Part shown: one piece after another, positions 1 through 9,164 of the stretch
How the letters are laid out: every line of letters starts with the position of its first letter
How positions within the stretch are numbered: the first letter of the stretch is position 1
From: Myroides phaeus
GTDB lineage: Bacteria > Bacteroidota > Bacteroidia > Flavobacteriales > Flavobacteriaceae
Reading direction: 5' to 3'
Assembly (NCBI RefSeq): GCF_900099675.1
Contig: NZ_FNDQ01000023.1
Coordinates: forward strand, 1 to 43,572
Length of the DNA stretch: 43,572 nt
Made by a program: the position numbers and the translations under genes
The notes under the pieces: model-generated
Seen by the model: the letters and a program-made list of their open reading frames with translations, nothing else
Databases searched by the model: none
Told to the model about the DNA's origin: nothing

Positions 1-305
1 AAGGACAAACACTTGATTTTAAACAGAAAAAAAGCAGCCTAAAACATTACACTTTAAAAAATTAAAAATACTCTAGGTTTATAGGGGTCAAAACAGTTAG
101 CATATACTTATGAATTTATTTAAGCGATATAATTAAAGAGGAGGTATGCTGTATGAACGAATACTTAAATAGAAAGTATTCGTTCTTTTGATAGTGTTGT
201 TTTTTTGTAAAAAAGGATTTGTTTGTTTTTTCTTATTTGTAGATTCGTAAAGTCGATTAAAAACGATAGATAAACACTATTTTTACACAATAAATTAGAT
301 TAATA
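1..305. other. Gene-free left edge with one hairpin
   Basis: This AT-rich stretch precedes the first gene. Its only clear structure is the perfect hairpin at 155-185, described separately. A run of T (200-232) and weak promoter-like boxes lie before the ATG at 306. One reading frame is open from base 1 to a TAA at 40-42 and could be the tail of a gene entering from the left, but 13 codons are too few to support that. I see no RNA gene. Confidence 0.5.
155..189 (+). terminator. Perfect 12-bp hairpin, probable terminator of an upstream gene
   Basis: GAACGAATACTT (155-166) is followed by a 7-nt loop and its exact reverse complement (174-185), then TTTT and, a little further on, a run of seven T. 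The shape fits an intrinsic terminator for a plus-strand gene lying to the left. The stem is unusually AT-rich and the first T-run is short, so it could instead be an operator-like dyad. Confidence 0.5.
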
Positions 306-1430
306 ATGAAAAATATACTGTACTTGTTTTTGTTTTTTTGGATAGGACAAGTTGTTTTTGCAAATGAGCGAGTACTTTCTGATAGAGCAGAGATAACGGT
401 GCTAACTTGTGGAGTAGGTGATGAACTGTATTCTTTGTTTGGGCATACTGCTATTAGAGTAAATGACCCGATGGAAGGAATTGACAGGGTGTATAACTAC
501 GGAATGTTTGATTTTTCAACACCCAACTTCTACGGAAAGTTTGTAAAAGGGGATTTACTTTACTTTGCTGATTATTCTACGTACAAGAATTTTTTAGTAG
601 GGTATTACTATGATAATCGCGCTGTTTATGAACAAGTGCTTAATTTATCACAAGAACAAAAACAAGCTATCTGGGAAGAGTTAAACAATTCTTTGAAAGA
701 GGAGAATAAATATTACGTATATAAGTTTATTGACCAAAACTGTACAACTAAAGTAGGAGATATTTTAAACCATAATCTTTCTAAGCCGTTGAATACAGAT
801 ATTGAGGGAAATCGCGAAGAATATCGAACTATTTTGAATACTTACTTAAAGAGTAGATATTTTGAGTTATTAGGTATCAACCTTATTTTTGGCTCAAAGG
901 TAGACCAAAAGTCAAGTTTATTGTTTTTACCAGATAAGTTGATGAAGGGGATTGCAGAAACTACAATTGATGGCAAACCATTGGTAAAGGAAACTTTTAC
1001 AGTTTTAGAGGACAACAATAACGCAAAGAATAATGGTGTGTGGTGGAATACAATTTGGCTATTTAGTGCAATTGTTTTACTGCTAACATATTTGAATACG
1101 TTTCAAATGGTTAGGAATGCTTATTTCATTCTAATGGGGATATTAGGTATTTTCTTCTTCGCAGTAGGCTTTTACTCTTTGCATTCAGAGCTTTTAAGTA
1201 ATAATACCATTTTACTATGTAGTCCATTATTTTTGGTGCTTCCATTTGTTAGAAGAAAGTATATCATTTTGAAGATTGTACAAATGTTACTATTTGTTTC
1301 CTTATTTTTGTATGTAGTTTTAAACTTATCAAGTGAGAAACTAATAGTTACCTTACCACTTTTCTTCTTAACCGTTGTTAGTTTAGCTATCGATATGAGA
1401 AGCAGTAGAAGTTGGGTAATGGCTAAATAA
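306..1430 (+). CDS. DUF4105 (Lnb N-terminal-like) membrane protein
   Basis: This 374-residue protein has an N-terminal signal or anchor segment (residues 1-19, ending VVFAN). A periplasmic domain of about 220 residues follows, with the hallmarks of the DUF4105/Lnb_N family: FGHTAIRV near residue 45, the YNYGMFDF block near 65, and a DQNCTTK motif near 142 carrying a conserved Cys. The C-terminal third (about 245-370) has four or five hydrophobic helices, so the protein is probably in the inner membrane with the domain facing the periplasm. The conserved His and Cys suggest a papain-like or amidase-type fold, but I know of no established activity. It lies 24 bp before the PHP phosphatase gene and probably shares its transcript and terminator. 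Confidence 0.85.
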   Translation: MKNILYLFLFFWIGQVVFANERVLSDRAEITVLTCGVGDELYSLFGHTAIRVNDPMEGIDRVYNYGMFDFSTPNFYGKFVKGDLLYFADYSTYKNFLVGYYYDNRAVYEQVLNLSQEQKQAIWEELNNSLKEENKYYVYKFIDQNCTTKVGDILNHNLSKPLNTDIEGNREEYRTILNTYLKSRYFELLGINLIFGSKVDQKSSLLFLPDKLMKGIAETTIDGKPLVKETFTVLEDNNNAKNNGVWWNTIWLFSAIVLLLTYLNTFQMVRNAYFILMGILGIFFFAVGFYSLHSELLSNNTILLCSPLFLVLPFVRRKYIILKIVQMLLFVSLFLYVVLNLSSEKLIVTLPLFFLTVVSLAIDMRSSRSWVMAK

Positions 1431-1454
1431 AATTGTAAATAAAAGAAAAGAGCT

Positions 1455-2192
1455 ATGTTTTCATTTTTTAAATCAAAACCTGTTTTAAAAGACCTTATTC
1501 CAAATAACTTTGTTGATATTCACTCGCATTTGATGTTTGGTATTGACGATGGGGCACAGACACAGGAGGACACAAAAACTATAATTAGTGCGATGAAATC
1601 TTTAGGATTTGATCAGGCAATTACTACACCGCATACAACACCATTAGTTTGGGATAACACCAAAGAAGGAATATTAGCTAAGTATGATGAGGTTAAAACA
1701 GTTTTAGCAAGTGAGGCAGAGTCTCTAAAGCTAAGAGTGGCATCTGAATATATGATGGATGAGAGTTTTTTGAAGCGAATTGAAACAGAAAAACTGCTTA
1801 CATTAAAAGATAATTATGTTCTTGTTGAAATGTCTTATGTAAATCCACCTATTCAGTTAATGGATATTTTATTTCATTTAAAGTCAAACGGATATAATAT
1901 TGTTTTGGCTCACCCTGAGCGTTACAACTTTTATCACGGAAACTTAGAGATGTATAAGAAGTTGAAAAAGTCTGGTTGTCAGTTTCAGATGAACTTATTA
2001 TCGACAACAGGATATTATGGAGGACACGTGTTAGAGGCTGCCAATTATTTGTTGAACAACGATATGATCGATTTTGTTGGTTCTGATATTCACCATACAA
2101 AGCATATACGTGGATTTGAATCTAAAGTTCAGGTTAAGGAAGTTAAGAATTTAGAAAAGGCAATTGCAAATAATATTTTCTTTAAACAATAA
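1455..2192 (+). CDS. ywqE: PHP-family tyrosine-protein phosphatase (YwqE/CpsB type)
   Basis: The 245 residues match the usual length of CpsB/YwqE phosphatases. These are metal-dependent PHP-fold enzymes that remove phosphate from the C-terminal tyrosine cluster of BY-kinases such as Wzc and so control polysaccharide export. Metal-site motifs are visible: DIHSHLMFGIDDGA (residues 21-34), TTPHTTP near 58, AHPERY near 152 and GSDIHH near 209. The ATG follows a purine-rich stretch and nothing upstream in frame is better. A BY-kinase that could be its substrate is encoded at 35162-37570, not next door. The family assignment is firm; the substrate is inferred. Confidence 0.9.
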   Translation: MFSFFKSKPVLKDLIPNNFVDIHSHLMFGIDDGAQTQEDTKTIISAMKSLGFDQAITTPHTTPLVWDNTKEGILAKYDEVKTVLASEAESLKLRVASEYMMDESFLKRIETEKLLTLKDNYVLVEMSYVNPPIQLMDILFHLKSNGYNIVLAHPERYNFYHGNLEMYKKLKKSGCQFQMNLLSTTGYYGGHVLEAANYLLNNDMIDFVGSDIHHTKHIRGFESKVQVKEVKNLEKAIANNIFFKQ

Positions 2193-2213
2193 AAAGAATA
2201 CGACATAAACTAT

Positions 2214-2251
2214 AAAGGGACTACTTCAATAGATGAGGTAGTCCCTTTTTT
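2214..2251 (+). terminator. Intrinsic terminator after ywqE
   Basis: GGGACTAC (2217-2224) pairs with GTAGTCCC (2238-2245). Three more pairs lead into a 7-nt loop, outer A-T pairs extend the stem, and a T-run follows at once. Confidence 0.9.
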
Positions 2252-2304
2252 GTTGTACTTAAACTTTATAGTAGAAGTACTATCTGTTCAAAGCGGTTAA
2301 AAAA

Positions 2305-2340
2305 GAAAGAGGACTTATCATTGCGATAAGTCCTCTTTTT
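2305..2340 (-). terminator. Terminator of the DUF1573 gene
   Basis: GAGGACTTATC (2309-2319) and its exact reverse complement (2325-2335) flank a 5-nt loop. T-runs on both strands make it potentially bidirectional. It lies directly downstream of the minus-strand gene ending at 2360. Confidence 0.9.
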
Positions 2341-2359
2341 ATACTTGTTTACTCTGTGC

Positions 2360-2749
2360 TTAGTTTGTTACAACCTCACCTTTAATTCTTAAAGCTACTA
2401 CACCATTAATGTAGTTCGTTGCATTAGATTCAACAGTGATTGTTCTACTAATTTTTCCAGGAGCCATATTGTATTTAATATCAATTTTTCCTTTTTGTCC
2501 TGGTAATACTGGTTCTTCTGGTTTAGAAGGCACAGTACATCCACAAGTAGAGCGTACAGCCGTAATGATAAGAGGCTCGTCTCCAATGTTAGTGAACTCA
2601 AAAGTTCTAACACCGCTGTCTTTACCTTTTACAACAGTTCCGTAGTCAATTGTGTTATTCTCTGCTTTAAACTCGATTTTTGGTCCGTTTTGTGCGAATG
2701 TAATTGCACTTGTCAATACCAAAACTAATAATGCTAACATTTTTTTCAT
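2360..2749 (-). CDS. Secreted DUF1573 protein
   Basis: This 129-residue protein has a signal peptide (residues 1-19, cleavage after TFA). One DUF1573 domain fills the rest, with the typical FEFTNIGDEPLII, STCGCTVP and GKIDIKYN motifs. The fold is immunoglobulin/ASH-like. Such short proteins are very common in Bacteroidota and are exported to the periplasm or beyond; no biochemical role is established. The single Cys pair in the CGC motif could be redox-active or bind metal, which is inference only. It is transcribed alone, divergently from valS, and ends at a strong terminator. Confidence 0.9.
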   Translation of the reverse strand: MKKMLALLVLVLTSAITFAQNGPKIEFKAENNTIDYGTVVKGKDSGVRTFEFTNIGDEPLIITAVRSTCGCTVPSKPEEPVLPGQKGKIDIKYNMAPGKISRTITVESNATNYINGVVALRIKGEVVTN

Positions 2750-2834
2750 TGTCTATTATTTTCGTGTTATGTAAATTTATAAATTTTCGGAAAACAAACA
2801 AGTTAATTATACTTTCAATCTAAGAAAGTAATTT

Positions 2835-2865
2835 TTTGTAATTGATTTGTAATCCACTATTTTTG
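2835..2865 (+). promoter_or_regulatory. Bacteroidota-type promoter of valS
   Basis: TTTG at 2835-2838 and TATTTTTG at 2858-2865 are 19 nt apart, an exact match to the -33/-7 consensus of the phylum. Transcription would begin near 2872, upstream of both possible valS starts. Confidence 0.7.
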
Positions 2866-2983
2866 CATACTACAAAGATACGTAAAAAAAAATATGTATC
2901 TTTTATTTAAATGCAATGCAATATATGATTTATATTGCTTTAGCATTAAAAAAAAGTTAAAAACAAGTAAAATTAATAGTATA

Positions 2984-5617
2984 ATGACAATACCTGCACA
3001 ATTCGACGCTAAGCAAGTAGAGCAAAAGTGGTATCAGTACTGGATGGAAAATAAGTATTTTCATTCAACACCTGATCATAGAGAGCCTTACACAATTGTA
3101 ATTCCGCCACCAAACGTGACTGGAGTATTACATATGGGGCATATGTTAAACAATACAATTCAAGATGTATTAATTCGTCGTGCACGTTTAAAAGGGCTTA
3201 ACGCTTGTTGGGTACCAGGAACGGATCACGCTTCTATCGCTACTGAAGCTAAAGTCGTCGCTAAATTGAAAGAGCAGGGAATCAATAAGAACGATTTAAC
3301 ACGCGAAGAGTTTTTAGTACACGCTTGGGATTGGACTGAAGAGTATGGTGGAGTAATTTTAGAGCAACTAAAAAAATTAGGTTGTTCTTGTGATTGGGAC
3401 CGTACGAAGTTTACAATGGATCCTGAGATGTCAGAACAAGTGATTAAGTCTTTTGTTGATTTATATAACAAAGGGTTGATTTATAGAGGGTACAGAATGG
3501 TTAACTGGGATCCAGAAGCTAAAACTACGCTTTCTGATGAAGAGGTTATCTATGAAGAACGCCAAGGTAAATTGTACCACTTAAAATACCAAATTGAAGG
3601 TTCTGAGGATTATTTAGTTATTGCAACTACTCGTCCTGAAACAATCTTAGGGGATTCGGCTATCTGTATTAACCCAAATGATGAGCGTTATACTCATTTA
3701 AAAGGAAAGAAAGCTATCGTTCCAATTTGTAACCGTGTTATTCCAATTATTTTTGACGAATACGTTGATATGGAATTCGGAACAGGATGTTTAAAAGTAA
3801 CTCCTGCACACGATGTAAACGATAAAGATTTAGGAGAAAGACACAATTTAGAGATCATTGATATCTTTAATGAAGATGCTACTTTAAACGATTTAGGTTT
3901 ACATTATAAAGGGAAAGACCGTTTTGTTGTACGTAAAGAGATTGAAGACGAATTAGCTTCTATTGGTGCGTTAGACAAAGTAGAAAATTATATCAATAAC
4001 GTTGGTACATCTGAGCGTACAAAAGCAGTTATCGAACCAAGACTTTCAGACCAATGGTTCTTGAAAATGGAAGAATTAGCTAAACCTGCTTTAGCTGCTG
4101 TTATGGAAACAGAAGACGTAAAGTTATACCCAAGTCGTTATAACAATACATACAGAAGCTGGTTAGAGAACATCCGCGATTGGAATATCTCTCGTCAGTT
4201 GTGGTGGGGACACCAAATTCCTGCTTTCTATTACGGAGCTGGAAAAGAAGATTTCGTTGTGGCTGAAACAATTGAACAAGCAGTTGAATTAGCAAAAACT
4301 AAATCAGGTAATGCTGCATTAACTGTTGCTGATTTAAAACAAGATGACGATGCTTTAGATACTTGGTTCTCTTCTTGGTTATGGCCAATGGCAGTATTCA
4401 ATGGAGTTTCTAAACCAGAGAATGATGAGTTCAATTACTATTATCCTACAAATGATTTAGTAACAGGACCGGATATTATCTTCTTCTGGGTTGCTCGTAT
4501 GATTATGGCTGGATATGAATATACTGGTAAAAAACCATTTACTAATGTGTACTTCACAGGTATTGTAAGAGATGCTCAACGTCGTAAGATGTCTAAATCA
4601 TTAGGAAACTCTCCAGATGCATTAGGATTAATTGAGAAGTTTGGTGCTGATGGTGTTCGTGTAGGATTATTGTTATCTGCTGCTGCAGGAAATGATATCT
4701 TGTTTGACGAAGAACTTTGTAACCAAGGTAAAGCATTTACAAACAAAGTATGGAACGCATTCCGTTTAGTAAAAGGATGGGAAGTTTCTGAAACATTAGA
4801 GCAACCAGAATCAGCTAAAGTTTCTTTAGCGTGGTACGAAGCTAAATTGCAAAAAACATTAGTGGAGATTGAAGACCACTTTGAAAAATACAGAATTTCA
4901 GATGCTTTAATGGCTATCTATAAATTGGTATGGGATGATTTCTGTTCTTGGTTCTTAGAAATGATTAAACCAGGATACCAACAACCAATTGATGCTAAAA
5001 CATTCAATAAAACAATTGAATTGTTAGAAGCTAACTTGAAGTTGTTACATCCATTTATGCCTTTCTTATCAGAAGAAATTTGGCAACACATCAGCGAGCG
5101 TACAGCAGAAGATGCATTAGTAGTATCTGCTTGGCCTGCAATTAAAGAGTTTGACGAAAACTTGATTAAAGAGTTTGAGTTTGCTACTGAGGTTATCGCT
5201 GGTATTAGAACAATTCGTAAAGACAAGAATATTTCTTTTAAAGAGACTATCGACTTAAAAGTAATAAACAACGAAAAGGCTTCAACTTATTTTGATACTA
5301 TCATTTCTAAATTAGGAAACGTTGAGGTTATTGAATATGTAACAGAGCAAGTAAGTGGTGCATTGTCTTACCGTGTTAATTCTAATGAGTACTTTATTCC
5401 AGTTACAGGAAGTGTGAATTTAGAAGAAGAAGTAGCTAAATTGGAAGAAGAGTTGAAATACTTAAAAGGTTTCTTGAAATCAGTACAAGGAAAATTATCT
5501 AATGAGAAATTCGTTAGTGGTGCTCCTGCTCAAGTTGTTGATAACGAGAAAAAGAAAGAAGCAGATGCTTTAGCTAAGATTGCCACTATTGAACACAGCT
5601 TAGCTGGATTGAAATAA
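2984..5617 (+). CDS. valS: Valyl-tRNA synthetase
   Basis: This cytoplasmic class I synthetase charges tRNA-Val. From the ATG at 2984 it has 877 residues, the normal family length. The HIGH-type motif HMGH lies at residues 50-53 after PPPNVTG, and KMSKS lies at 535-539. The CP1 editing domain lies between them (ATTRPET block), followed by an anticodon-binding domain and a C-terminal coiled-coil arm rich in Glu and Lys. An in-frame ATG at 2894 would add 30 residues rich in Lys, Ile and Tyr that do not resemble the family, so I prefer 2984, where MTIPAQFD starts as in relatives. It has its own promoter and ends at a terminator. Confidence 0.97.
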   Translation: MTIPAQFDAKQVEQKWYQYWMENKYFHSTPDHREPYTIVIPPPNVTGVLHMGHMLNNTIQDVLIRRARLKGLNACWVPGTDHASIATEAKVVAKLKEQGINKNDLTREEFLVHAWDWTEEYGGVILEQLKKLGCSCDWDRTKFTMDPEMSEQVIKSFVDLYNKGLIYRGYRMVNWDPEAKTTLSDEEVIYEERQGKLYHLKYQIEGSEDYLVIATTRPETILGDSAICINPNDERYTHLKGKKAIVPICNRVIPIIFDEYVDMEFGTGCLKVTPAHDVNDKDLGERHNLEIIDIFNEDATLNDLGLHYKGKDRFVVRKEIEDELASIGALDKVENYINNVGTSERTKAVIEPRLSDQWFLKMEELAKPALAAVMETEDVKLYPSRYNNTYRSWLENIRDWNISRQLWWGHQIPAFYYGAGKEDFVVAETIEQAVELAKTKSGNAALTVADLKQDDDALDTWFSSWLWPMAVFNGVSKPENDEFNYYYPTNDLVTGPDIIFFWVARMIMAGYEYTGKKPFTNVYFTGIVRDAQRRKMSKSLGNSPDALGLIEKFGADGVRVGLLLSAAAGNDILFDEELCNQGKAFTNKVWNAFRLVKGWEVSETLEQPESAKVSLAWYEAKLQKTLVEIEDHFEKYRISDALMAIYKLVWDDFCSWFLEMIKPGYQQPIDAKTFNKTIELLEANLKLLHPFMPFLSEEIWQHISERTAEDALVVSAWPAIKEFDENLIKEFEFATEVIAGIRTIRKDKNISFKETIDLKVINNEKASTYFDTIISKLGNVEVIEYVTEQVSGALSYRVNSNEYFIPVTGSVNLEEEVAKLEEELKYLKGFLKSVQGKLSNEKFVSGAPAQVVDNEKKKEADALAKIATIEHSLAGLK

Positions 5618-5644
5618 TAGAAACAACTTGTTGTTTTAAAACTT

Positions 5645-5683
5645 ATGCCTCTAAAGAGTATTTCTTTTTAGAGGCATTTTTTT
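5645..5683 (+). terminator. Terminator after valS
   Basis: ATGCCTCTAAA (5645-5655) pairs exactly with 5667-5677 and is followed by a run of T. Confidence 0.9.
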
Positions 5684-5695
5684 ATATTCGCATTA

Positions 5696-6331
5696 ATGAA
5701 AATCAACTTACATACACATCATACCACTAATTTATTTGAAGGAATTGAAATAGTAAATCAATACCCTATGCAAGTAAATACTGCAGTTCCTCATTACTCT
5801 GTAGGAATACATCCGTGGTACATAGAAGAAATGAGTTGGCAGAAGGAATTAACTGTTTTAGAAGAACAATTATTACAAGCAAACTGCTTAGCAATAGGAG
5901 AGTGTGGTTTAGATAAAAAGATAGCAATTCCGTTAGAATTGCAAATAAAAGTGTTTTCTGCGCAATTACTACTTGCAGAAAAGTACAAAAAAGCAGTAAT
6001 TTTGCACCTTGTTTCAGCCTATCAAGAAGTTATTGCTTTAAAAAAAGAGTTGCATATTTCTGTACCAATGATTGTTCACGGGTTTAATAAGAACAAACAA
6101 GTAGCAGATAGCTTAATCAAGAATGGTTTTTATCTATCATTTGGCAAAGCCTTATTAAGCAAACCTGCATTAGTTGAGGTATTTCAAGCAATGCCTAAAG
6201 ACAAGGTGTTTTTAGAAACCGATGATGTAAAAGACGTAAGTATAGAAGCTGTTTATCATAAAGCAATGGAAGTAGCGCCAGGTATTGAAGCACAAATAGA
6301 AGCAAATTTTAGAGAGATATTTAGTATATAA
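5696..6331 (+). CDS. TatD-family metal-dependent hydrolase (short form)
   Basis: This 211-residue member of the TatD/YcfH group consists of amidohydrolase-fold phosphoesterases, several of which act as DNases. The metal ligands appear in order: His6 and His8 (LHTHH), Glu69 (GECGLD), His104 (ILHLV), His128 (VHGF) and Asp176 (ETDD). It is shorter than the usual 255-265 residues because the loops are compact, not because it is cut: both ends look complete. A GIHPWY motif near residue 37 is typical of this short Bacteroidota form. It is followed after 35 bp by tcdA, and the pair ends in one terminator. Confidence 0.88.
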   Translation: MKINLHTHHTTNLFEGIEIVNQYPMQVNTAVPHYSVGIHPWYIEEMSWQKELTVLEEQLLQANCLAIGECGLDKKIAIPLELQIKVFSAQLLLAEKYKKAVILHLVSAYQEVIALKKELHISVPMIVHGFNKNKQVADSLIKNGFYLSFGKALLSKPALVEVFQAMPKDKVFLETDDVKDVSIEAVYHKAMEVAPGIEAQIEANFREIFSI

Positions 6332-6366
6332 TTACAGCGTTAAGCTGATTAAAACGTTAATAATAG

Positions 6367-7089
6367 ATGGCGGTTTGGCAAGAAAGAGCAGAATTACTGT
6401 TTAAGGAAGAAGGATTACAAAAACTACAAAATGCAAAAGTGTTAGTTGTAGGATTAGGAGGAGTTGGTTCATTTGCTGCTGAGTTTTTAGCAAGAGCAGG
6501 AGTAGGAACAATGACAATTGTAGATGGAGATACTGTTGATATTACTAATATAAATAGACAGTTGCCAGCATTGCACTCTACAGTAGGAATGCCAAAAGTA
6601 CAAGTAGTAGGAGATAGATTGATGGATATTAATCCTGCATTGAACTTAACACGTATAGAAGAGTTTATCTCTCCAGAAAGAGCACACGAAATCGTAACAG
6701 AAGATTTTGACTATGTGTTGGATTGTATTGACAGTGTAACGCCAAAAGTAAATTTGATTTTAGCAGCTAAGCGTAAGAAAGTAAAAGTAATCAGCAATAT
6801 GGGAGCAGGTGGTAAAATGCAAGCGAATAAAATTGTGATTAAAGATATAGCTAAAACAGATGTTTGTCCGTTAGCAAAACAAATCCGCAAGCGTTTGAAA
6901 AAAGAAGGCATTTCATCAGGCGTAAAAGCAGTTTTTTCAACAGAGAAACCAGATGAGAGTAGCTTAAAAATGACAGACGGAAAGAACTTTAAAAAGTCGT
7001 TTTTTGGTACAAATAGTTGGATGCCTGCCTTATTTGGATTGCATTCAGCAGAGCACGTAGTGCGTTATATTATTTCAAAAGAGGTATAG
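6367..7089 (+). CDS. tcdA: tRNA threonylcarbamoyladenosine dehydratase (ThiF/E1-like)
   Basis: The 240 residues form an E1-like adenylating enzyme that probably converts t6A37 of tRNAs to its cyclic form ct6A. The nucleotide-binding glycine motif GLGGVGS is at residues 29-35, followed by VDGDTVDITNINRQ, which carries the ATP-site Asp, Asn and Arg. The AIDSVTPK-type block appears here as CIDSVTPK. The C-terminal half has the typical KTDVCPLAKQIRKRLKK stretch. No rhodanese or ubiquitin-like partner is nearby, which argues for TcdA rather than ThiF or MoeB. It probably shares a transcript with the TatD gene. Confidence 0.88.
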   Translation: MAVWQERAELLFKEEGLQKLQNAKVLVVGLGGVGSFAAEFLARAGVGTMTIVDGDTVDITNINRQLPALHSTVGMPKVQVVGDRLMDINPALNLTRIEEFISPERAHEIVTEDFDYVLDCIDSVTPKVNLILAAKRKKVKVISNMGAGGKMQANKIVIKDIAKTDVCPLAKQIRKRLKKEGISSGVKAVFSTEKPDESSLKMTDGKNFKKSFFGTNSWMPALFGLHSAEHVVRYIISKEV

Positions 7090-7096
7090 TTATAGA

Positions 7097-7127
7097 AAAT
7101 AAAAGGAGCTCATTGAGCTCCTTTTCT
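7097..7127. terminator. Bidirectional terminator between tcdA and the convergent gene
   Basis: AAAAGGAGCTC (7101-7111), a 3-nt loop and its exact reverse complement (7115-7125) lie between the two convergent stops, with A- and T-rich flanks on both sides. Confidence 0.9.
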
Positions 7128-7130
7128 GTT

Positions 7131-7787
7131 TTAGTATCCAATCGTAAATTGTCTGTTTATAAATTGAGGCGTTGTTATTTCGTCTGCAATAGCTACCGCT
7201 ACATCTTCAACGGAGATTCTACTTCTGCTTTCACAATCAAATACAGGACTGTTTACCCCTAATCTATAATGACCAGTTCTCTCTCCGGGATTTCCTGGGT
7301 TCATTTCAATAGCAGGGCTAAAGTACGTCCATTTGAATGCTGTTTCTTTGGATAAGGTATTTTGGAAATAATCACGTACTGCTGTAGCGCCTGGTTTGAT
7401 AGCTGCAGGGAATTCAGGAGTATCTACTAATTGTAAATTTGGTTTTACATATAAAGTACCAGCCCCTCCAATTACGATTAATCGCTCTGCATTTGAATTT
7501 TTTACAGCTTGGTGAATAGCATTCACACCTTTTGTAAAATCGGCATATAAGTTTGGATTTGTCCATCCAGCGTTGAAAGCACTAACTACAATATCTCCCT
7601 CTTTTAGGATATTTTCTAATTGATGATCTTTAGTTACATCCATTTCGATTGGCGTAATTAATCGAGTACTCGGAATGTTTTGCGTATTTCGAGCAATTGC
7701 ATTGACTTGAAAACCTCTCTCTTTGAATTCAGCTAACAAAGCTTGTCCCACATATCCCGTTGCTCCTATTAAAATGATACTTTTCAT
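7131..7787 (-). CDS. NAD(P)H-binding oxidoreductase (atypical SDR/NmrA-like)
   Basis: This 218-residue cytoplasmic protein begins with a Rossmann motif, GATGYVGQ (residues 8-15), followed by the basic residues of a probable NADP-preferring pocket. A DVTKDHQLE stretch and VIGGAGTLYV near residue 105 are typical of the atypical SDR group that resembles NmrA and YwnB. The classical YxxxK active site is not obvious, so the substrate, or even catalysis, is unknown. Many relatives are annotated as epimerases, which is not supported here. It stands alone and shares the hairpin at 7101-7125 with tcdA. Confidence 0.8.
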   Translation of the reverse strand: MKSIILIGATGYVGQALLAEFKERGFQVNAIARNTQNIPSTRLITPIEMDVTKDHQLENILKEGDIVVSAFNAGWTNPNLYADFTKGVNAIHQAVKNSNAERLIVIGGAGTLYVKPNLQLVDTPEFPAAIKPGATAVRDYFQNTLSKETAFKWTYFSPAIEMNPGNPGERTGHYRLGVNSPVFDCESRSRISVEDVAVAIADEITTPQFINRQFTIGY

Positions 7788-7844
7788 ACTGTACTGTTTT
7801 TAATTAATAATAGTAAAGGTATTGGTATCGTGTGGTTTATAAAT

Positions 7845-7892
7845 AAAAAACCGACTTAAACTACAAATTTCTTAATGTAGATTAAGTCGGTT
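7845..7892 (-). terminator. Terminator of the permease pair
   Basis: AACCGACTTAA plus CTACA on the plus strand (7849-7865) pairs with 7876-7892, with a single A-A mismatch. Read on the minus strand the hairpin is followed by TTTTTTATTT. Confidence 0.88.
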
Positions 7893-7913
7893 CATCACAG
7901 TGTATATATTTTA

Positions 7914-9113
7914 CTAATACGCGGGTAATATTTTAGCTACCATTAATCCTTGAAGCACAATAATCAAAGCAGATAACCCCCATAAGAAGACAAAAGCAAT
8001 CTTTTGTAAAACTGGTTGTTGTTCGCCTGCTTGTTGCTGTGCTTTTTTAAGCATTAACATTGGCATCACTAAGGCTAAGATTACTAAAGAAACCGAAGCA
8101 TATCCTAAAGCAATAATAAATCCGTCAGGGTAGAAAAGTGCAAACATTAAAGGCGGTATAAAAGTCAATAAAGTTGCCGATACACTATGGTTTACCATTG
8201 GTCTATTTTTTCCTAAATCTTTGATGTAATCACTTAAAGAAAGTGCTACTCCCCAGAAAGAGGTTAGAATAGCTGCAGCTGCAAATATGTTGAAAGCAAC
8301 TTTAATCACACTTGAGTCTTGTATTTTTCGAATTGCTTTTAGTAATCCCTCAAGTCCAGAGTTCTCTTGTAAAATAACATTAAAAGCACTGCTTTCGATA
8401 TTTCCTAAAATTGTAAGTTCCCAAATTAAGTACAACACCAATGGAATAATACTTCCGATAAAGAACACCCATTTTAATTGTTTTAAGTTACCATCTAAGT
8501 ATTTTACTAAACTCGGAATAACAACATAAAAACCAAAACTGGTAAATACAACAGGTATTGTTGCTAATACAGGCAAAGCAGTTGTAGGTGTAAACGCTAA
8601 GTGAGCTGCCTCAATTTTAGGCAGTAATAAACCGATTACAACACATAAAAAAAGTAGTTTAATACTAAATACAATCTTTGTACTTATATCAACTATTCTT
8701 GTTCCAAACGCGATAATACCACCAAACATAACAGCAAACAATACAGCTGTAATTTGAGGAGATATTTCTCTTTCTAACCACAGTTCTAAGTTTGTTCTAA
8801 GTATTTCTCCCCCTCCAGTGATATATGCACTCACTAGAGCATACATTAAGGTTAGCATACTAATTGCTGTAACAATAGCACCTGGTTTACCAAGATACTT
8901 TATAGTAAGAGTATTTAATCCGTCATTAGGCGAATTATATTTATATACGTCAACAAGAAGTATAGAAGTATAAAACATAGCAAACCAGATACAGAATAAG
9001 ATTAAAGCCATAAAGCTAAAACCTACATTTGCTGATATAATTGGCATTGCTAACATTCCTGCTCCAATTGTAGTCCCTGCTACAATAAGGATACTTCCGA
9101 TAATTCTTTGCAT
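7914..9113 (-). CDS. Aromatic-amino-acid-type permease (TyrP/Mtr family), copy 2
   Basis: This 399-residue inner-membrane protein has about 11 hydrophobic helices. It begins with the hallmark IGSILIVAGTTIGAGMLAMP of the hydroxy/aromatic amino acid permease family (TyrP, Mtr, TnaB), which imports tyrosine or tryptophan with protons. The conserved FTSFGF block near residue 190 and SLVKYLDGNLK just after it also fit. It aligns end to end with the protein encoded at 9165-10370 and is clearly a tandem paralogue. The two genes are 51 bp apart in the same direction, probably one transcript. Substrate choice between Tyr, Trp and others cannot be read from sequence. Confidence 0.88.
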   Translation of the reverse strand: MQRIIGSILIVAGTTIGAGMLAMPIISANVGFSFMALILFCIWFAMFYTSILLVDVYKYNSPNDGLNTLTIKYLGKPGAIVTAISMLTLMYALVSAYITGGGEILRTNLELWLEREISPQITAVLFAVMFGGIIAFGTRIVDISTKIVFSIKLLFLCVVIGLLLPKIEAAHLAFTPTTALPVLATIPVVFTSFGFYVVIPSLVKYLDGNLKQLKWVFFIGSIIPLVLYLIWELTILGNIESSAFNVILQENSGLEGLLKAIRKIQDSSVIKVAFNIFAAAAILTSFWGVALSLSDYIKDLGKNRPMVNHSVSATLLTFIPPLMFALFYPDGFIIALGYASVSLVILALVMPMLMLKKAQQQAGEQQPVLQKIAFVFLWGLSALIIVLQGLMVAKILPAY

Positions 9114-9164
9114 TATTTTTTCTTTTTTAAATTAAATTGAGTTGAACTGTGTGTTTTATTTTCA

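Noticed and set aside
1..42. Open frame to TAA that might be the end of an upstream gene
   Set aside because: Only 13 codons (reading KDKHLILNRKKAA) are visible; any short AT-rich frame could look like this.
153..191. 12-codon ORF after a GAGGAGG sequence, overlapping the hairpin
   Set aside because: It is made of the two hairpin arms and is too short; Shine-Dalgarno sequences are little used in this phylum. Coincidence is more likely.
2894..2983. 30-residue N-terminal extension of ValRS
   Set aside because: The extra residues do not resemble family members, whereas the ATG at 2984 gives the usual start and length.
4918..5271. 117-codon antisense ORF inside valS
   Set aside because: It lies opposite a well-supported gene, has no recognisable motif or promoter, and reflects the codon usage of the sense strand. 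The same holds for antisense frames in the permease, yceI, dapA and recQ genes.
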